A program made the translations under genes and the position numbers. A stretch of DNA of 43,831 nucleotides from JAFALX01 sp050734185 (lineage in GTDB: Bacteria > Chloroflexota > Dormibacteria > Aeolococcales > Aeolococcaceae): assembly GCA_050734185.1 (NCBI GenBank), contig JBOHUE010000137.1, positions 1-43,831 on the forward strand, given 5' to 3'. Shown in pieces: positions 8,013-16,161 of this stretch (within the stretch, counting starts at the first letter, position 1; each line of letters begins with the position of its first letter). The notes under the pieces are model-generated. The model worked only from the letters and a program-made list of their open reading frames with translations. It was not told the origin of the DNA and ran no database searches.

Positions 8013-9025
8013 GGCGTCAGCACCGCGCGCGACCGCAGCTCGCCGCGCTTCAGCGCGCGCAGTGCGTCGAGCGCCCGGTCCAGCGGGTACGGCTCGGCGA
8101 CGCTGCGCACCATGCCCAGCTCCGCCATGCGCAGCACGCGGCGCATGTCGGCGCGGTTCCCGATGACGGACTCGACGATGGTCTTGGCGTCGAAGAACGG
8201 AAGCCTGCCGAGTTGCGCGGTGACGCCGAGCACGAGCGTGCCGCCGCGCTTGACGCCGTGGAGCGCCTGCTGCGCCAGCTCGTCGGACGGTGCGAACACC
8301 AACGCCGCATCCACGCCGCCGCCCTCGGCCGCAAGCACCGCTCCCGCGTCCTCGTCGCGGACGTTGATGGTGCGCGACGCGCCGACGTCGCGCGCGACAT
8401 CGAGGTGCAGCGCATTGCGGTCCGCCGCGATCACCTCGGCGCCGAACGCACGCGCGAACTGTACGGCCATATGACCAACGCCGCCGAGCCCGAACACCGC
8501 GACACGGTCCCCGGGACGGATGCGCGCCTGCGACGCGGCGGTGTACGCGGTGATGCCCGGGCAGAACAGGGGCGCCGCCTCGACGTCGGTCAACCGCGGC
8601 GGCACCGGATGCACGTGTGCCGCCGGCGCGACCATGTACTCCGCGTAGCCGCCGTCGACGGTCTCACCGGTGATCTGCTTGTACCAGCAGAGCTGTTCTC
8701 GTGCGGTCAGGCAGAACTCGCAGCGGCCGCATGTCCACCAGAGCGGCTGCACGCCGACACGGTCGCCCTCCGCGACGCCGTCGACCGCGTGTCCAATCTT
8801 GGTGACCGTGCCCACGACCTCGTGACCGGGAACGATGGGCAGCTTGCCGGGCACACCGTTGGCAACCCAATCGCCCTCCACCATGTGCAGGTTGGAGCGG
8901 CACACACCGCACGCGTGCACCCGCAGCAGCACCTCACCCGCGCCCGGCTCGGGAACGTCGATGTCGGCCACTCGGAGGACCGGCCCGTCGATGGGTCCCG
9001 TCTCGTGCAGCAGCACCGCCTTCAC
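8009..9025 (-). CDS. Zinc-dependent alcohol dehydrogenase (MDR family)
   Basis: A medium-chain dehydrogenase of about 338 residues, oxidising an alcohol with NAD(P)+. The catalytic zinc site is visible as Cys39 in HACGVCRSNLH and His68-Glu69 in VPGHEVVG. The structural zinc lobe has Cys99, Cys102, Cys105 and Cys113 in CGRCEFCLTAREQLC, and the Rossmann loop is VFGLGGVGHMAVQFARAFGA. The overall pattern resembles bacterial NAD-dependent AdhP-type enzymes. Two GTG starts are possible, 9037 and 9025; I prefer 9025 because the protein then begins VKAVLLHETG, as the family does, and a TAGTGT box lies eight bases upstream on the same strand. It ends with TAG, overlapping the presumed start of the FAD enzyme, so the two are probably co-transcribed. 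Confidence 0.88.
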   Translation of the reverse strand: MKAVLLHETGPIDGPVLRVADIDVPEPGAGEVLLRVHACGVCRSNLHMVEGDWVANGVPGKLPIVPGHEVVGTVTKIGHAVDGVAEGDRVGVQPLWWTCGRCEFCLTAREQLCWYKQITGETVDGGYAEYMVAPAAHVHPVPPRLTDVEAAPLFCPGITAYTAASQARIRPGDRVAVFGLGGVGHMAVQFARAFGAEVIAADRNALHLDVARDVGASRTINVRDEDAGAVLAAEGGGVDAALVFAPSDELAQQALHGVKRGGTLVLGVTAQLGRLPFFDAKTIVESVIGNRADMRRVLRMAELGMVRSVAEPYPLDRALDALRALKRGELRSRAVLTP

Positions 9026-9070
9026 GGCCGGACACACTACCCGACTGCCTCGGGCCGCTGTCGCGTTGTC

Positions 9071-11401
9071 TCAGGCTGCGGATTCGAGTGTCGCGGCGAC
9101 CGGTTCGAGCGCGGCGTCGAGCACGTCGCCCATCCGGCTCGCGAAGTGGAAGGTCATCTGCTCGCGCACACTTTCGGGCACGTCGTCGACGTCCTTCGCG
9201 TTGCGCTGCGGGAGGATGACCTCCTTCAGCCCCATGCGATGCGCCGCCAGCACCTTCTGCTTGACACCACCGATCGGGAGCACGAGTCCCTGCAGCGTCA
9301 CCTCACCGGTCATCGCGACCGTGTTGCGCATCGGCCGCCCGCTCAGGAGGCTGACGATGGCCGTCGTCATGGTGACACCGGCGGACGGTCCGTCCTTGGG
9401 AACAGCGCCCTCGGGCACATGAATGTGGAATCCCTGCTTCGCCGCCTCGGCGTCGATGCCGAGCTCTGCCGCATGCGACTGCACGAACGACAGCGCGATG
9501 CGCGCGGACTCCTTCATCACGTCTCCGAGCTGACCGGTCAGCGTCAGCGAGCCCTGCTCTCCGGCGTTGGTTGCTTCGACGAACAGCACGTCGCCGCCGA
9601 CTCCCGTCACCGCGAGTCCGGTGGCCACACCGGGCACGGCTGTTCGTTCGGCGACCTCGTTGTCGAACTTGGTCTTGCCCAGGAACTTGCTGATCTGCTC
9701 GGTTGTTACCGCCACAGGTGGCTGCAACGTGCCGGTGGCGAACTCCGTCGCGACCTTGCGCGCCACCTTGCCCAGCTCGCGCGCCAGGTTGCGGACGCCG
9801 GCCTCACGCGTGTAGCCGGTCACCACCGCCTCGATGGCGTCCGCGTCAAACGTCACCTCGTCGGGGCGCAGCCCCGCCTGGGTGATCTGCCGCGGCAGCA
9901 GGTGGTCACGAGCGATCGCGAGCTTCTCCTCGATGGTGTAGCCGTCGAGCCTGATCAGCTCCATGCGGTCGAGCAGCGGCGCGGGGATCGTCTCCCACAC
10001 GTTCGCCGTCGGGATGAAGAGCACGTCGGAGAGGTCGAGGTCGACCTCGAGGTAGTGATCGCGGAACGTGTTGTTCTGCGCAGGGTCGAGCACCTCGAGC
10101 AGCGCCGACGAGGGATCTCCGCGCCAGTCGGCGCCGACCTTGTCGATCTCGTCGAGCATGATGACCGGGTTCTTGGTGCCAGCCTCCTTGAGGGCGCGCA
10201 CGATGCGTCCGGGCAGTGCACCGATGTACGTGCGCCGGTGCCCGCGGATCTCGGCCTCGTCGTGGATGCCGCCCAGCGACACTCGCGCGAACTTGCGTCC
10301 GAGCGCACGCGCGACCGACTCACCGAGCGACGTCTTGCCGACGCCGGGCGGGCCGACGAGCGTGATGATCGCGCCCGAACCGCGGCCGCCGAGGACCGAC
10401 AATCCGCGCTCCGCGCGGAGCTTACGCACCGCGAGGAACTCGATGATGCGCGCCTTGACGTCGTCGAGGCCGGTGTGGTCCTCGTCGAGGATGCGCCGCG
10501 CCTCCACCAGGTCGTAGTTGTCCTCAGAGCGGACGTTCCACGGGATGTCGAGCATCCAATCCAGGTACGTGCGGATCCAGCCGTGCTCGGGGTTCTGCTC
10601 GCTGGTACGCTCAAGCCGCCCGAGCTCGCGCTGGGCCTCCTTGAGCACGTTCTCGGGCATGCCCGCCTGCTCGATGCGCTCGCGGTAGGTACCGACGATG
10701 TCGTCGCCGCCTTCGCCGAGCTCCTTGCGGATGGCCTCCATCTGCTGGCGAAGGAGGAACTCTCGCTGCTGCTTCTCCATCCCCTCGCTGACCGAGTTGC
10801 GGATCTGCTCCTTGAGCGAGGCGTCCTCCAGTGTGGCGCGCGTCCATTCGATGAGCTGGCGCAGACGCGTCTCGACGTCGAGGGTCTCGAGGACCAGCAC
10901 CTTCTGATCGATGGTCAGGTCCGGCGAGTAGCCGGCGAGATCCGCCAGCGCGCCCGGGGTCCTGGCCTGCCGGATGAACGGCAGTACGGACTCGGCGCCC
11001 CGGCTCTCCACCAGGCTCTCCAGCAGCGCGCGATACTCGCGCGCCAGTGTCTGGTCCTGCTCGCTGGGCTCAGGGTCGGTGATCGCGTCGGCCTGCACCC
11101 AGAGCACGCCGCCGATGTCGGCCTGGCCCGCGCCGAGACGGGCGCGGTGGTCGCCGCGGACGATGGTGACCTCGGCGCCGTTCGGCAGCTTGCCGGACTC
11201 CTGGACGCCCGCCACAGTGCCGATGCCACGGAACTCGCCGTCGATGCGGGGGACGAGCAGGATTCGATGGCTGCCCTTGCGCGCCGCGTCCAGCGCGGCC
11301 TGCTGCTCCTCGGCGACGCCGAGAGGTACGGTCATATGGGGAAGCACCACCACGTCGTCCAGCGGGAGGACGGGGAGGAGCTCGCCAGTGGGTTCGCTCA
11401 T
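9071..11401 (-). CDS. lon: ATP-dependent protease Lon
   Basis: A complete LonA protease of 776 residues that degrades misfolded and regulatory proteins in the cytoplasm. The order is an N-terminal substrate domain (LLPVLPLDDVVVLPHMTVPL at the start), a coiled-coil linker around 190-260, the AAA+ module with Walker A GPPGVGKTS near 350 and Walker B VIMLDEIDKVG, a sensor region, then the protease domain with catalytic Ser near 672 in PKDGPSAGVTMT and Lys near 715 in GGVKQKVLAAHRMG. Length and order are normal. The frame extends 12 codons upstream, but MSEPTGELLPVLPL is the usual beginning, so ATG 11401 is chosen; no Shine-Dalgarno lies close to it. It is divergent from the metallo-hydrolase gene. 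Confidence 0.96.
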   Translation of the reverse strand: MSEPTGELLPVLPLDDVVVLPHMTVPLGVAEEQQAALDAARKGSHRILLVPRIDGEFRGIGTVAGVQESGKLPNGAEVTIVRGDHRARLGAGQADIGGVLWVQADAITDPEPSEQDQTLAREYRALLESLVESRGAESVLPFIRQARTPGALADLAGYSPDLTIDQKVLVLETLDVETRLRQLIEWTRATLEDASLKEQIRNSVSEGMEKQQREFLLRQQMEAIRKELGEGGDDIVGTYRERIEQAGMPENVLKEAQRELGRLERTSEQNPEHGWIRTYLDWMLDIPWNVRSEDNYDLVEARRILDEDHTGLDDVKARIIEFLAVRKLRAERGLSVLGGRGSGAIITLVGPPGVGKTSLGESVARALGRKFARVSLGGIHDEAEIRGHRRTYIGALPGRIVRALKEAGTKNPVIMLDEIDKVGADWRGDPSSALLEVLDPAQNNTFRDHYLEVDLDLSDVLFIPTANVWETIPAPLLDRMELIRLDGYTIEEKLAIARDHLLPRQITQAGLRPDEVTFDADAIEAVVTGYTREAGVRNLARELGKVARKVATEFATGTLQPPVAVTTEQISKFLGKTKFDNEVAERTAVPGVATGLAVTGVGGDVLFVEATNAGEQGSLTLTGQLGDVMKESARIALSFVQSHAAELGIDAEAAKQGFHIHVPEGAVPKDGPSAGVTMTTAIVSLLSGRPMRNTVAMTGEVTLQGLVLPIGGVKQKVLAAHRMGLKEVILPQRNAKDVDDVPESVREQMTFHFASRMGDVLDAALEPVAATLESAA

Positions 11402-11478
11402 AACACGGTGGTGATACCCCCCCATCAGACGGGTCAATCGAACCCGCGACCGGACAGCGCGCGACGGAGGGACGGCTC

Positions 11479-12201
11479 ATGAAGATCGCCGGCGGCCTGC
11501 ACCGCATCGGCTCCGACCTCGTCAACAGCTACCTCATCGTCGACGGCGACGGCGTCACGATCGTCGACGCCGGCCTGCCCCGCTACTGGGGTCTGCTCGG
11601 CGCCGAGCTCGCGTCGATCGGCAAGAGCGTCGACGACGTGCGCGCACTCGTGCTGACACACGGCGACACCGACCACATCGGGTTCGCCGCACGCCTGTAT
11701 CGGGAGAGGGGAATCGCCGCATACATTCACGCCGCCGACGTCGAGCGCGCGCAGCTCAAGGTCAAGAAACGGAGCTTCGGCTGGGGGCCGGTGCGCGTCG
11801 GGCCGCTCATGGGGTTCCTGTGGTACTCGGCGCGAAAGAGCGGGCTGCGCATCCCGCCGGCAGAGCACCTGCAGGCGATCGGCGACGGCGACGTGCTCGA
11901 TGTCCCCGGCCACCCGCGGATCATCCATACGCCCGGTCACACACCGGGGAGCGTGTCCGTGCACGTGCCGTCGGTGGACGCGGTGATGCTCGGCGACACC
12001 TTCACGACGCGCAACGTGCTCACCGGCGTGACGGGCCCGAAGCCGGCGCCGTTCACGCTGCAGCCCGACGAGGCCGTCCGATCGCTCGACCGCCTCGCGG
12101 AGGTCGACGCGACCTGGGTGCTGCCGGGCCATGGACCCGCCTGGGACGGTGGGGTCAGCGAGGCGGTTCGGCTAGTGCGAGAGGCCGCGGCAGCCGGATG
12201 A
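11479..12201 (+). CDS. Metallo-beta-lactamase-fold hydrolase
   Basis: A 240-residue metal-dependent hydrolase of the glyoxalase II-like type. The first metal motif reads LTHGDTDHIGFA, a variant of HxHxDH in which the second His is Asp. Further ligands are likely His in TPGHTPGSVSVH, Asp in VMLGDTFTTRNV and His in VLPGHGPAW near the end. The substrate cannot be told; the fold covers thioesters, lactones, phosphodiesters and more. ATG 11479 is preceded by GGAGGG at 11465-11470, so the start is good. The stop falls one base from that of the convergent HtrA-type gene. Confidence 0.85.
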   Translation: MKIAGGLHRIGSDLVNSYLIVDGDGVTIVDAGLPRYWGLLGAELASIGKSVDDVRALVLTHGDTDHIGFAARLYRERGIAAYIHAADVERAQLKVKKRSFGWGPVRVGPLMGFLWYSARKSGLRIPPAEHLQAIGDGDVLDVPGHPRIIHTPGHTPGSVSVHVPSVDAVMLGDTFTTRNVLTGVTGPKPAPFTLQPDEAVRSLDRLAEVDATWVLPGHGPAWDGGVSEAVRLVREAAAAG

Positions 12202-12202
12202 G

Positions 12203-13462
12203 CTACGCGGGCGGGCCCGCCTCGAGCTGGATGTTCGCGGTGTGGTGGCCGCCGGACGCATCGGTCCAGCCGACGTTCACGGTGTCACCCGGGTGCTTGC
12301 CGAGTAGCGCCGCAGACAGCGGAGCCGGTCCCGAGACGAACTGACCGTTGATCGCGGTGATGACCGCGCCGGTGGAGGGGATGCCGGCCGCAGCGGCAGG
12401 GCTGCCGGACTGGACGCCGCTCACCACGGCCCCCGATCCAGATTGCGTCGTGGACACCTCGACACCGAGCACGCCGCGAGTGCCGATTTGCACGTTCGAC
12501 GACGAATGGCCTGCTTCGATCTGGCGGGCGATGTCCATCGCGCTGTTGATCGGAATCGCGAAGCCGATGTTGGAGCCGCTCTGGCTGCCGAGCCTCCCGG
12601 ACGACTGCGCTGCGGTGTCGATACCGATCACCCTGCCGTTCGCGTCAACGAGCGGACCACCGGAGTCGCCCGGCTGGATGAACGCGTTCACCTCGATGGT
12701 GCCGTTGAGAGTCTCGGCGGTGGCGGAGCTATCGCCGGCGGTGATGGTCTGGTTGAGCGCGGTGACGCTGCCCGACGTCGCCTGCGGTGTGCCGCCACGG
12801 CCCAGCGCATTGCCGATCGCGATGACGGAGTCGCCGATCTGAACGCTCGAGGAGTCACCGATGTTGATGGTCTTCAGGTTGGACGCGCCGTTCATCTGGA
12901 GCAGCGCGATGTCGTCGGTGACATCGGTGCCGAGCACCGTGGCGGTGTATGTCTGCCCCGCGCCATCGATCTGCAGCGACAGGCTCGTCGTGTCCTCGAT
13001 GACGTGATTATTCGTCAGCACGATGCCGGAGGACGTCAGCACCTGCCCCGTTCCGGAGACCTCTCCTCCGCCGGACAACGTGCCGTTGATGTCAACCACG
13101 GCCGGATCGATGGACGCGGCGATGCCATCCGGCGACGCCGGCTGCCCTGACGGTTGCCCCGATGGCGGCGTGACCGGGTTGTTGCCGTTGTTCGATGGAC
13201 TCGACGGATTCGCGCCTGTGCCGCTCTGCGAGAGCGAGCCGAGCGGCCCATTGTTGGAGTTATGCGTGAGCGCCACGCCCGAGGCGATGCCGAACCCGGC
13301 GAGTCCACCGGCGAGGAAGAGTGCGCCGAGGAACGCGAGTCGCGGCGTGGTCCGCCGTCTGGTGTCCGGTGTCTTGTGGGGCGGCCACGGCGGTGGCGCG
13401 GGTGGGGCGAGGGGCGGTGCGACCGGGGGCTCCCACGCCGCCGGGGTCTGGTCGTCAGTCAT
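12203..13462 (-). CDS. Membrane-anchored HtrA/DegP-type serine protease with PDZ domain
   Basis: About 419 residues: a proline-rich cytoplasmic N-terminus (residues 10-30), one transmembrane helix near 42-64, a Gly/Ser/Asn/Pro-rich linker at 66-110, a trypsin-like domain at about 112-310, and a PDZ domain at about 322-410. The triad is visible as His153 in LTNNHVIED, Asp184 in VTDDIALLQM and Ser267 in QPGDSGGPLVDANG. Such proteins sit on the outer face of the membrane and handle misfolded envelope proteins under stress. Three in-frame ATGs lie close together (13498, 13483, 13462); MTDDQTPAAW is preferred by its composition, without a decisive ribosome site. It is convergent with the metallo-hydrolase gene and divergent from the GDPD gene. 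Confidence 0.9.
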   Translation of the reverse strand: MTDDQTPAAWEPPVAPPLAPPAPPPWPPHKTPDTRRRTTPRLAFLGALFLAGGLAGFGIASGVALTHNSNNGPLGSLSQSGTGANPSSPSNNGNNPVTPPSGQPSGQPASPDGIAASIDPAVVDINGTLSGGGEVSGTGQVLTSSGIVLTNNHVIEDTTSLSLQIDGAGQTYTATVLGTDVTDDIALLQMNGASNLKTINIGDSSSVQIGDSVIAIGNALGRGGTPQATSGSVTALNQTITAGDSSATAETLNGTIEVNAFIQPGDSGGPLVDANGRVIGIDTAAQSSGRLGSQSGSNIGFAIPINSAMDIARQIEAGHSSSNVQIGTRGVLGVEVSTTQSGSGAVVSGVQSGSPAAAAGIPSTGAVITAINGQFVSGPAPLSAALLGKHPGDTVNVGWTDASGGHHTANIQLEAGPPA

Positions 13463-13570
13463 GGGACGAGCCTGCGCGCCCATGCCTTTCGGCTTCATGA
13501 GGCCAGATCACAAGCCAATGATGACCAAACAATCACGTCGCCTTAACACATCTTCACGTAGGCTCGAATC

Positions 13571-14536
13571 GTGGTCGCCGTTCCGATCGGAACACAGCCG
13601 CGACTTCGAGTTGTTACCGCGTTCGACCGCAACGACAGCTCGGAGCCGCCCGGCCGCCGACCCATCGCGCTGGTCGCCCATGCCGGGCTCGGCATCAGCA
13701 GACCTGGAGGCGCACCCAACCGCGTGACGATGCAACGCGTGGCGCGACTCGCACCGGACGCTGTCGAGGTCGACATCTGCACGACGGCGGATCGCGAGCT
13801 GGTGCTGCACCACGACCTGCACACCCGGCTGGGGACCCCGCTCGCGGCGCTGACGCTGCGCGAGCTCCGTCGCACTCAGCCGGGACTCCTCACGCTCGAC
13901 GAGGGTGTGGCCCAGCTCGACGCGGCGACGCGACTCGTCCTCGATCTCAAGGCGATCGAGGCGGTGGAGCCGCTGGCACGCTGGCTGCTGCGCCGCGACG
14001 ACAGCTCGCGCGTGTTCGTGTGCACCGAGCGCGTCGACGCGCTGCGAGCGCTGACGCTGCGCGCACCGGCGACACAGATCTGGCAAACCTTCCCCAACGT
14101 CGGCCGCCACGCGCACGAGCGTGTCGCGCGCGTGATCGCGGGGCTGTTCCAGCACCGCGGCCGCGACGCATTGCGCATCGCGGGCGATGTCGCCGAGGTG
14201 ATCGGCCGCATCGGTATGCAGCCCAACGATGCGCTGGCTCGTCTCGCCGGTGTGCCCTGGCGCCGCCTCCTGCCCCGCCTGATGGGCGCAGTTCGTGACG
14301 ACCTTGGCGGTTGCGGCGTCACCGTGCACCACGCATTGATCACGCCCGAGCTCTGCGCGGCGGCGCGCGCGAACGGGCTCACGGTCACTGCGTGGACCGT
14401 CAACGAGCCCGAGGTTGCACGCCGCGTCGCGGCCTGCAACGTCGACATGATCACGACCGACCGCGTGGCCGCGATCCGCCGGGTCGTGCACACCAAGCCG
14501 CGCGTCGTCGCTCCCTCACGCGAAGCAATCGGCTGA
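13571..14536 (+). CDS. Glycerophosphodiester phosphodiesterase-family protein
   Basis: A 321-residue TIM-barrel protein of the GDPD family, which hydrolyses glycerophosphodiesters to glycerol-3-phosphate and an alcohol. Visible are His37 in LVAHAGLG, the metal pair Glu66 and Asp68 in DAVEVDICTTADRELVLHHD with the general-acid His81 at its end, an acidic LVLDLK segment near 133 standing for the third metal ligand, and a closing LTVTAWTVNEPEVARR that matches the family. The usual HRG is HAG here, and the usual ENT motif is not kept, so activity should not be assumed. No signal peptide is seen. The GTG start has no ribosome site but has TAGGCT six bases upstream, suggesting a leaderless message. 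Confidence 0.83.
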   Translation: MVAVPIGTQPRLRVVTAFDRNDSSEPPGRRPIALVAHAGLGISRPGGAPNRVTMQRVARLAPDAVEVDICTTADRELVLHHDLHTRLGTPLAALTLRELRRTQPGLLTLDEGVAQLDAATRLVLDLKAIEAVEPLARWLLRRDDSSRVFVCTERVDALRALTLRAPATQIWQTFPNVGRHAHERVARVIAGLFQHRGRDALRIAGDVAEVIGRIGMQPNDALARLAGVPWRRLLPRLMGAVRDDLGGCGVTVHHALITPELCAAARANGLTVTAWTVNEPEVARRVAACNVDMITTDRVAAIRRVVHTKPRVVAPSREAIG

Positions 14537-14576
14537 GCTACACTCGGGCGTCAGCCGAGTGGCGGGGAGAGTGCAG

Positions 14577-14981
14577 ATGTTCCAAGGCTTCCGCAACTTC
14601 GTCCTTCGCGGCAATGTCGTTGACCTGGCGATCGCGGTGGTCATCGGCACGGCGTTTGGCGCCGTGGTGTCGGCCATCGTCAAGGACCTGCTGACGCCGC
14701 TGATCGCCGCGATCGTCGGCAAGCCGGACTTCAGCTCGCTGGCGTTCACGATCAACAACAGCCGCTTTCTCTACGGCGACGTGATCAACGCGCTGATATC
14801 GTTTGTGGTGATCGCGCTCGTCGTGTATTACGCCGTCGTGATGCCGGTGAACCGGCTCGCGCAGGCGCGGACCAAGCCGGCAGAGATGACCACCCGCGAG
14901 TGCCCCGAGTGCATGAGCTCGATCCCGAAGGCCGCGCACCGCTGCAGCTTCTGCACATCGCCGGTCACACCCGTCGCCTGA
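14577..14981 (+). CDS. mscL: Large-conductance mechanosensitive channel MscL with C-terminal zinc ribbon
   Basis: A 134-residue osmotic-safety channel of the cytoplasmic membrane. The N-terminus MFQGFRNFVLRGNVVDLAIA is the classic MscL S1 and TM1 entry; TM1 covers about 15-42, a short periplasmic loop follows with DFSSLAFTINNSRFLYGD, and TM2 covers about 70-92. Where the usual C-terminal helical bundle would be, this protein has CPECMSSIPKAAHRCSFC, with Cys109, Cys112, Cys123 and Cys126 arranged as a zinc ribbon. The ATG at 14577 lies just after GGGGAGAG, which decides it over a start six codons upstream. It follows the GDPD gene by 40 bases on the same strand. Confidence 0.93.
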   Translation: MFQGFRNFVLRGNVVDLAIAVVIGTAFGAVVSAIVKDLLTPLIAAIVGKPDFSSLAFTINNSRFLYGDVINALISFVVIALVVYYAVVMPVNRLAQARTKPAEMTTRECPECMSSIPKAAHRCSFCTSPVTPVA

Positions 14982-15010
14982 ACGTGAAGCGCGGTCTGCT
15001 GCGGACGCGC

Positions 15011-15148
15011 TGGCTCCTTAGTTGGAGTACAGCGCCGGGCGCCGGCTGCCTCGCGGCAGCCAGTGCGCCCGACCCGGTCGCGATCCCGCATGCCCGCGGA
15101 ACCCCTGGCCGTCCAGACGGAGGAGGGCACTCCACCGCACTAGAGCCA
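15011..15148 (+). ncRNA. Candidate structured RNA leader upstream of the secreted glycosidase-like gene
   Basis: The 326-base interval 14982-15307 contains no credible gene but folds well on paper. A closing stem pairs TGGCTC (15011-15016) with GAGCCA (15143-15148), TAGT (15019-15022) with ACTA (15139-15142), and TGGAGT (15023-15028) with ACTCCA (15129-15134): 16 pairs with one 2-base and one 4-base bulge. Inside is a long hairpin, CGGGCGC (15036-15042) with GCGCCCG (15065-15071) stacked on GGCTGCC (15044-15050) with GGCAGCC (15055-15061) around a TCGC tetraloop, and a smaller CTGG/CCAG hairpin at 15105-15116. Further downstream GTGCCGCC (15168-15175) can pair with GGCGGCAC (15228-15235). It does not match any riboswitch consensus I can recall. 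The strand is assigned from the downstream gene; expression is unproven. Confidence 0.4.
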
Positions 15149-15307
15149 ACGAGTGATTTTACTACGGGTGCCGCCAGCAATCAAGAGGTTTCGCGCAAGC
15201 ATTCGCCCGTGTCCCGCGAGAGGTGCCGGCGGCACACATCCAGATTCGTTGATATCCTCGCGGCCTCGGCGCTTGGACGCGCCTGAGTGGGTCCTCGAGG
15301 GAATGAC

Positions 15308-16078
15308 ATGAACCGCCTGCTTGCCGCCTGTGTGGTCGCCGTGCTCGCCGCGGGCGCGGCGGTACCGGCGGCGATGCGCGCCGAAGCGTCAGGGAGCACC
15401 GGGTACGACATCTCGTGGCCGCAGTGCTCATCGAGTGGCCGCGCGAGCACGCCGACCGGCGGCGCGTTCGGCATCGTGGGCGTCACCGATGGCCTGCCGT
15501 GGTCGCAGAATCCGTGCCTGGCATACGAGGCTCGATGGGCGGACACACGCCCCGGCCAGCCCGCTGTCTACATGAACGCGGCGAATCCCGGCACGCGGAG
15601 CACGCACTGGAGCAGCAGCGGGCCGAAGGGCGCCGCCTGCGATCCAACCAACACCGACACCACCTCAGCCGCGTACATCGCCTGCGCCTATGACTACGGG
15701 TGGAACGCCGCAGGCAACGCGCACGGGCGCGCCGCGCCGCTCGCCGGCGCCGCCAGCCAAACCTGGTGGCTCGACGTCGAGACGGGGAACAGCTGGGACG
15801 GCAGTGGTGCGGCCAACGCGCAGGACGTGCAGGGTTCGCTCGACTATCTGCACTCCGTCGGCGTCAGCGTCGTGGGCGTGTACTCGACTGCGTATCAGTG
15901 GAACACGATCACCGGCGGCTACACGTTCCCGAGCTCGACACCCGAATGGCTGGCCGGCGCGGGGTCGGTGCGTCAGGCTCAGTCGTTCTGCGGTCAGACA
16001 CCGTTCGGCGGAGCGAACTCGCGCATCACGTTGACGCAGTACCACGCTGGCGGCTTCGACGCCGACCTCCCCTGCTGA
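15308..16078 (+). CDS. Secreted glycoside-hydrolase-like protein (GH25/DUF1906-like TIM barrel)
   Basis: A 256-residue exported protein. A signal peptide is clear: MNRLLAACVVAVLAAGAAVP followed by an AEA-type cleavage region near residue 28. The mature part begins GYDISWPQCSSS and continues with GAFGIVGVTDGLPWSQNPC, AVYMNAANPG, TWWLDVETGNSW and VGVYSTAYQW, ending ITLTQYHAGGFDADLPC. The DISWPQ opening, the acidic LDVETGNSW strand and the GVYST strand are the layout of GH25/DUF1906-like barrels that bind or cut peptidoglycan or other glycans; the Asp and Glu in LDVETG are the likely acid residues. Six or more Cys suggest disulfides outside the cell. ATG 15308 follows GAGGGA, so the upstream in-frame GTG is rejected. 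The long structured leader is its notable neighbour. Confidence 0.78.
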   Translation: MNRLLAACVVAVLAAGAAVPAAMRAEASGSTGYDISWPQCSSSGRASTPTGGAFGIVGVTDGLPWSQNPCLAYEARWADTRPGQPAVYMNAANPGTRSTHWSSSGPKGAACDPTNTDTTSAAYIACAYDYGWNAAGNAHGRAAPLAGAASQTWWLDVETGNSWDGSGAANAQDVQGSLDYLHSVGVSVVGVYSTAYQWNTITGGYTFPSSTPEWLAGAGSVRQAQSFCGQTPFGGANSRITLTQYHAGGFDADLPC

Positions 16079-16161
16079 GCTAGGCTGTGCCGCCTCGCCT
16101 GCGCGCGGGTGGGGAGCAGCGTCGCAGACGGTTCAGGCAGACGGCTGATCCGGAGGGAGCA

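Noticed and set aside
7925..11482. A very long (1185-codon) plus-strand open frame opposite lon and the dehydrogenase
   Set aside because: Its translation is Arg/His/Asp-rich with no recognisable domain, and the opposite strand carries complete catalytic motifs of Lon and ADH. Long antisense frames are expected at this GC content.
14982..15307. A known riboswitch (c-di-AMP, cobalamin), tRNA-like or SRP RNA in the leader
   Set aside because: The conserved sequence boxes of these classes as I remember them are absent, and no cloverleaf or SRP tetraloop motif could be formed. Only the unassigned structured element is reported.
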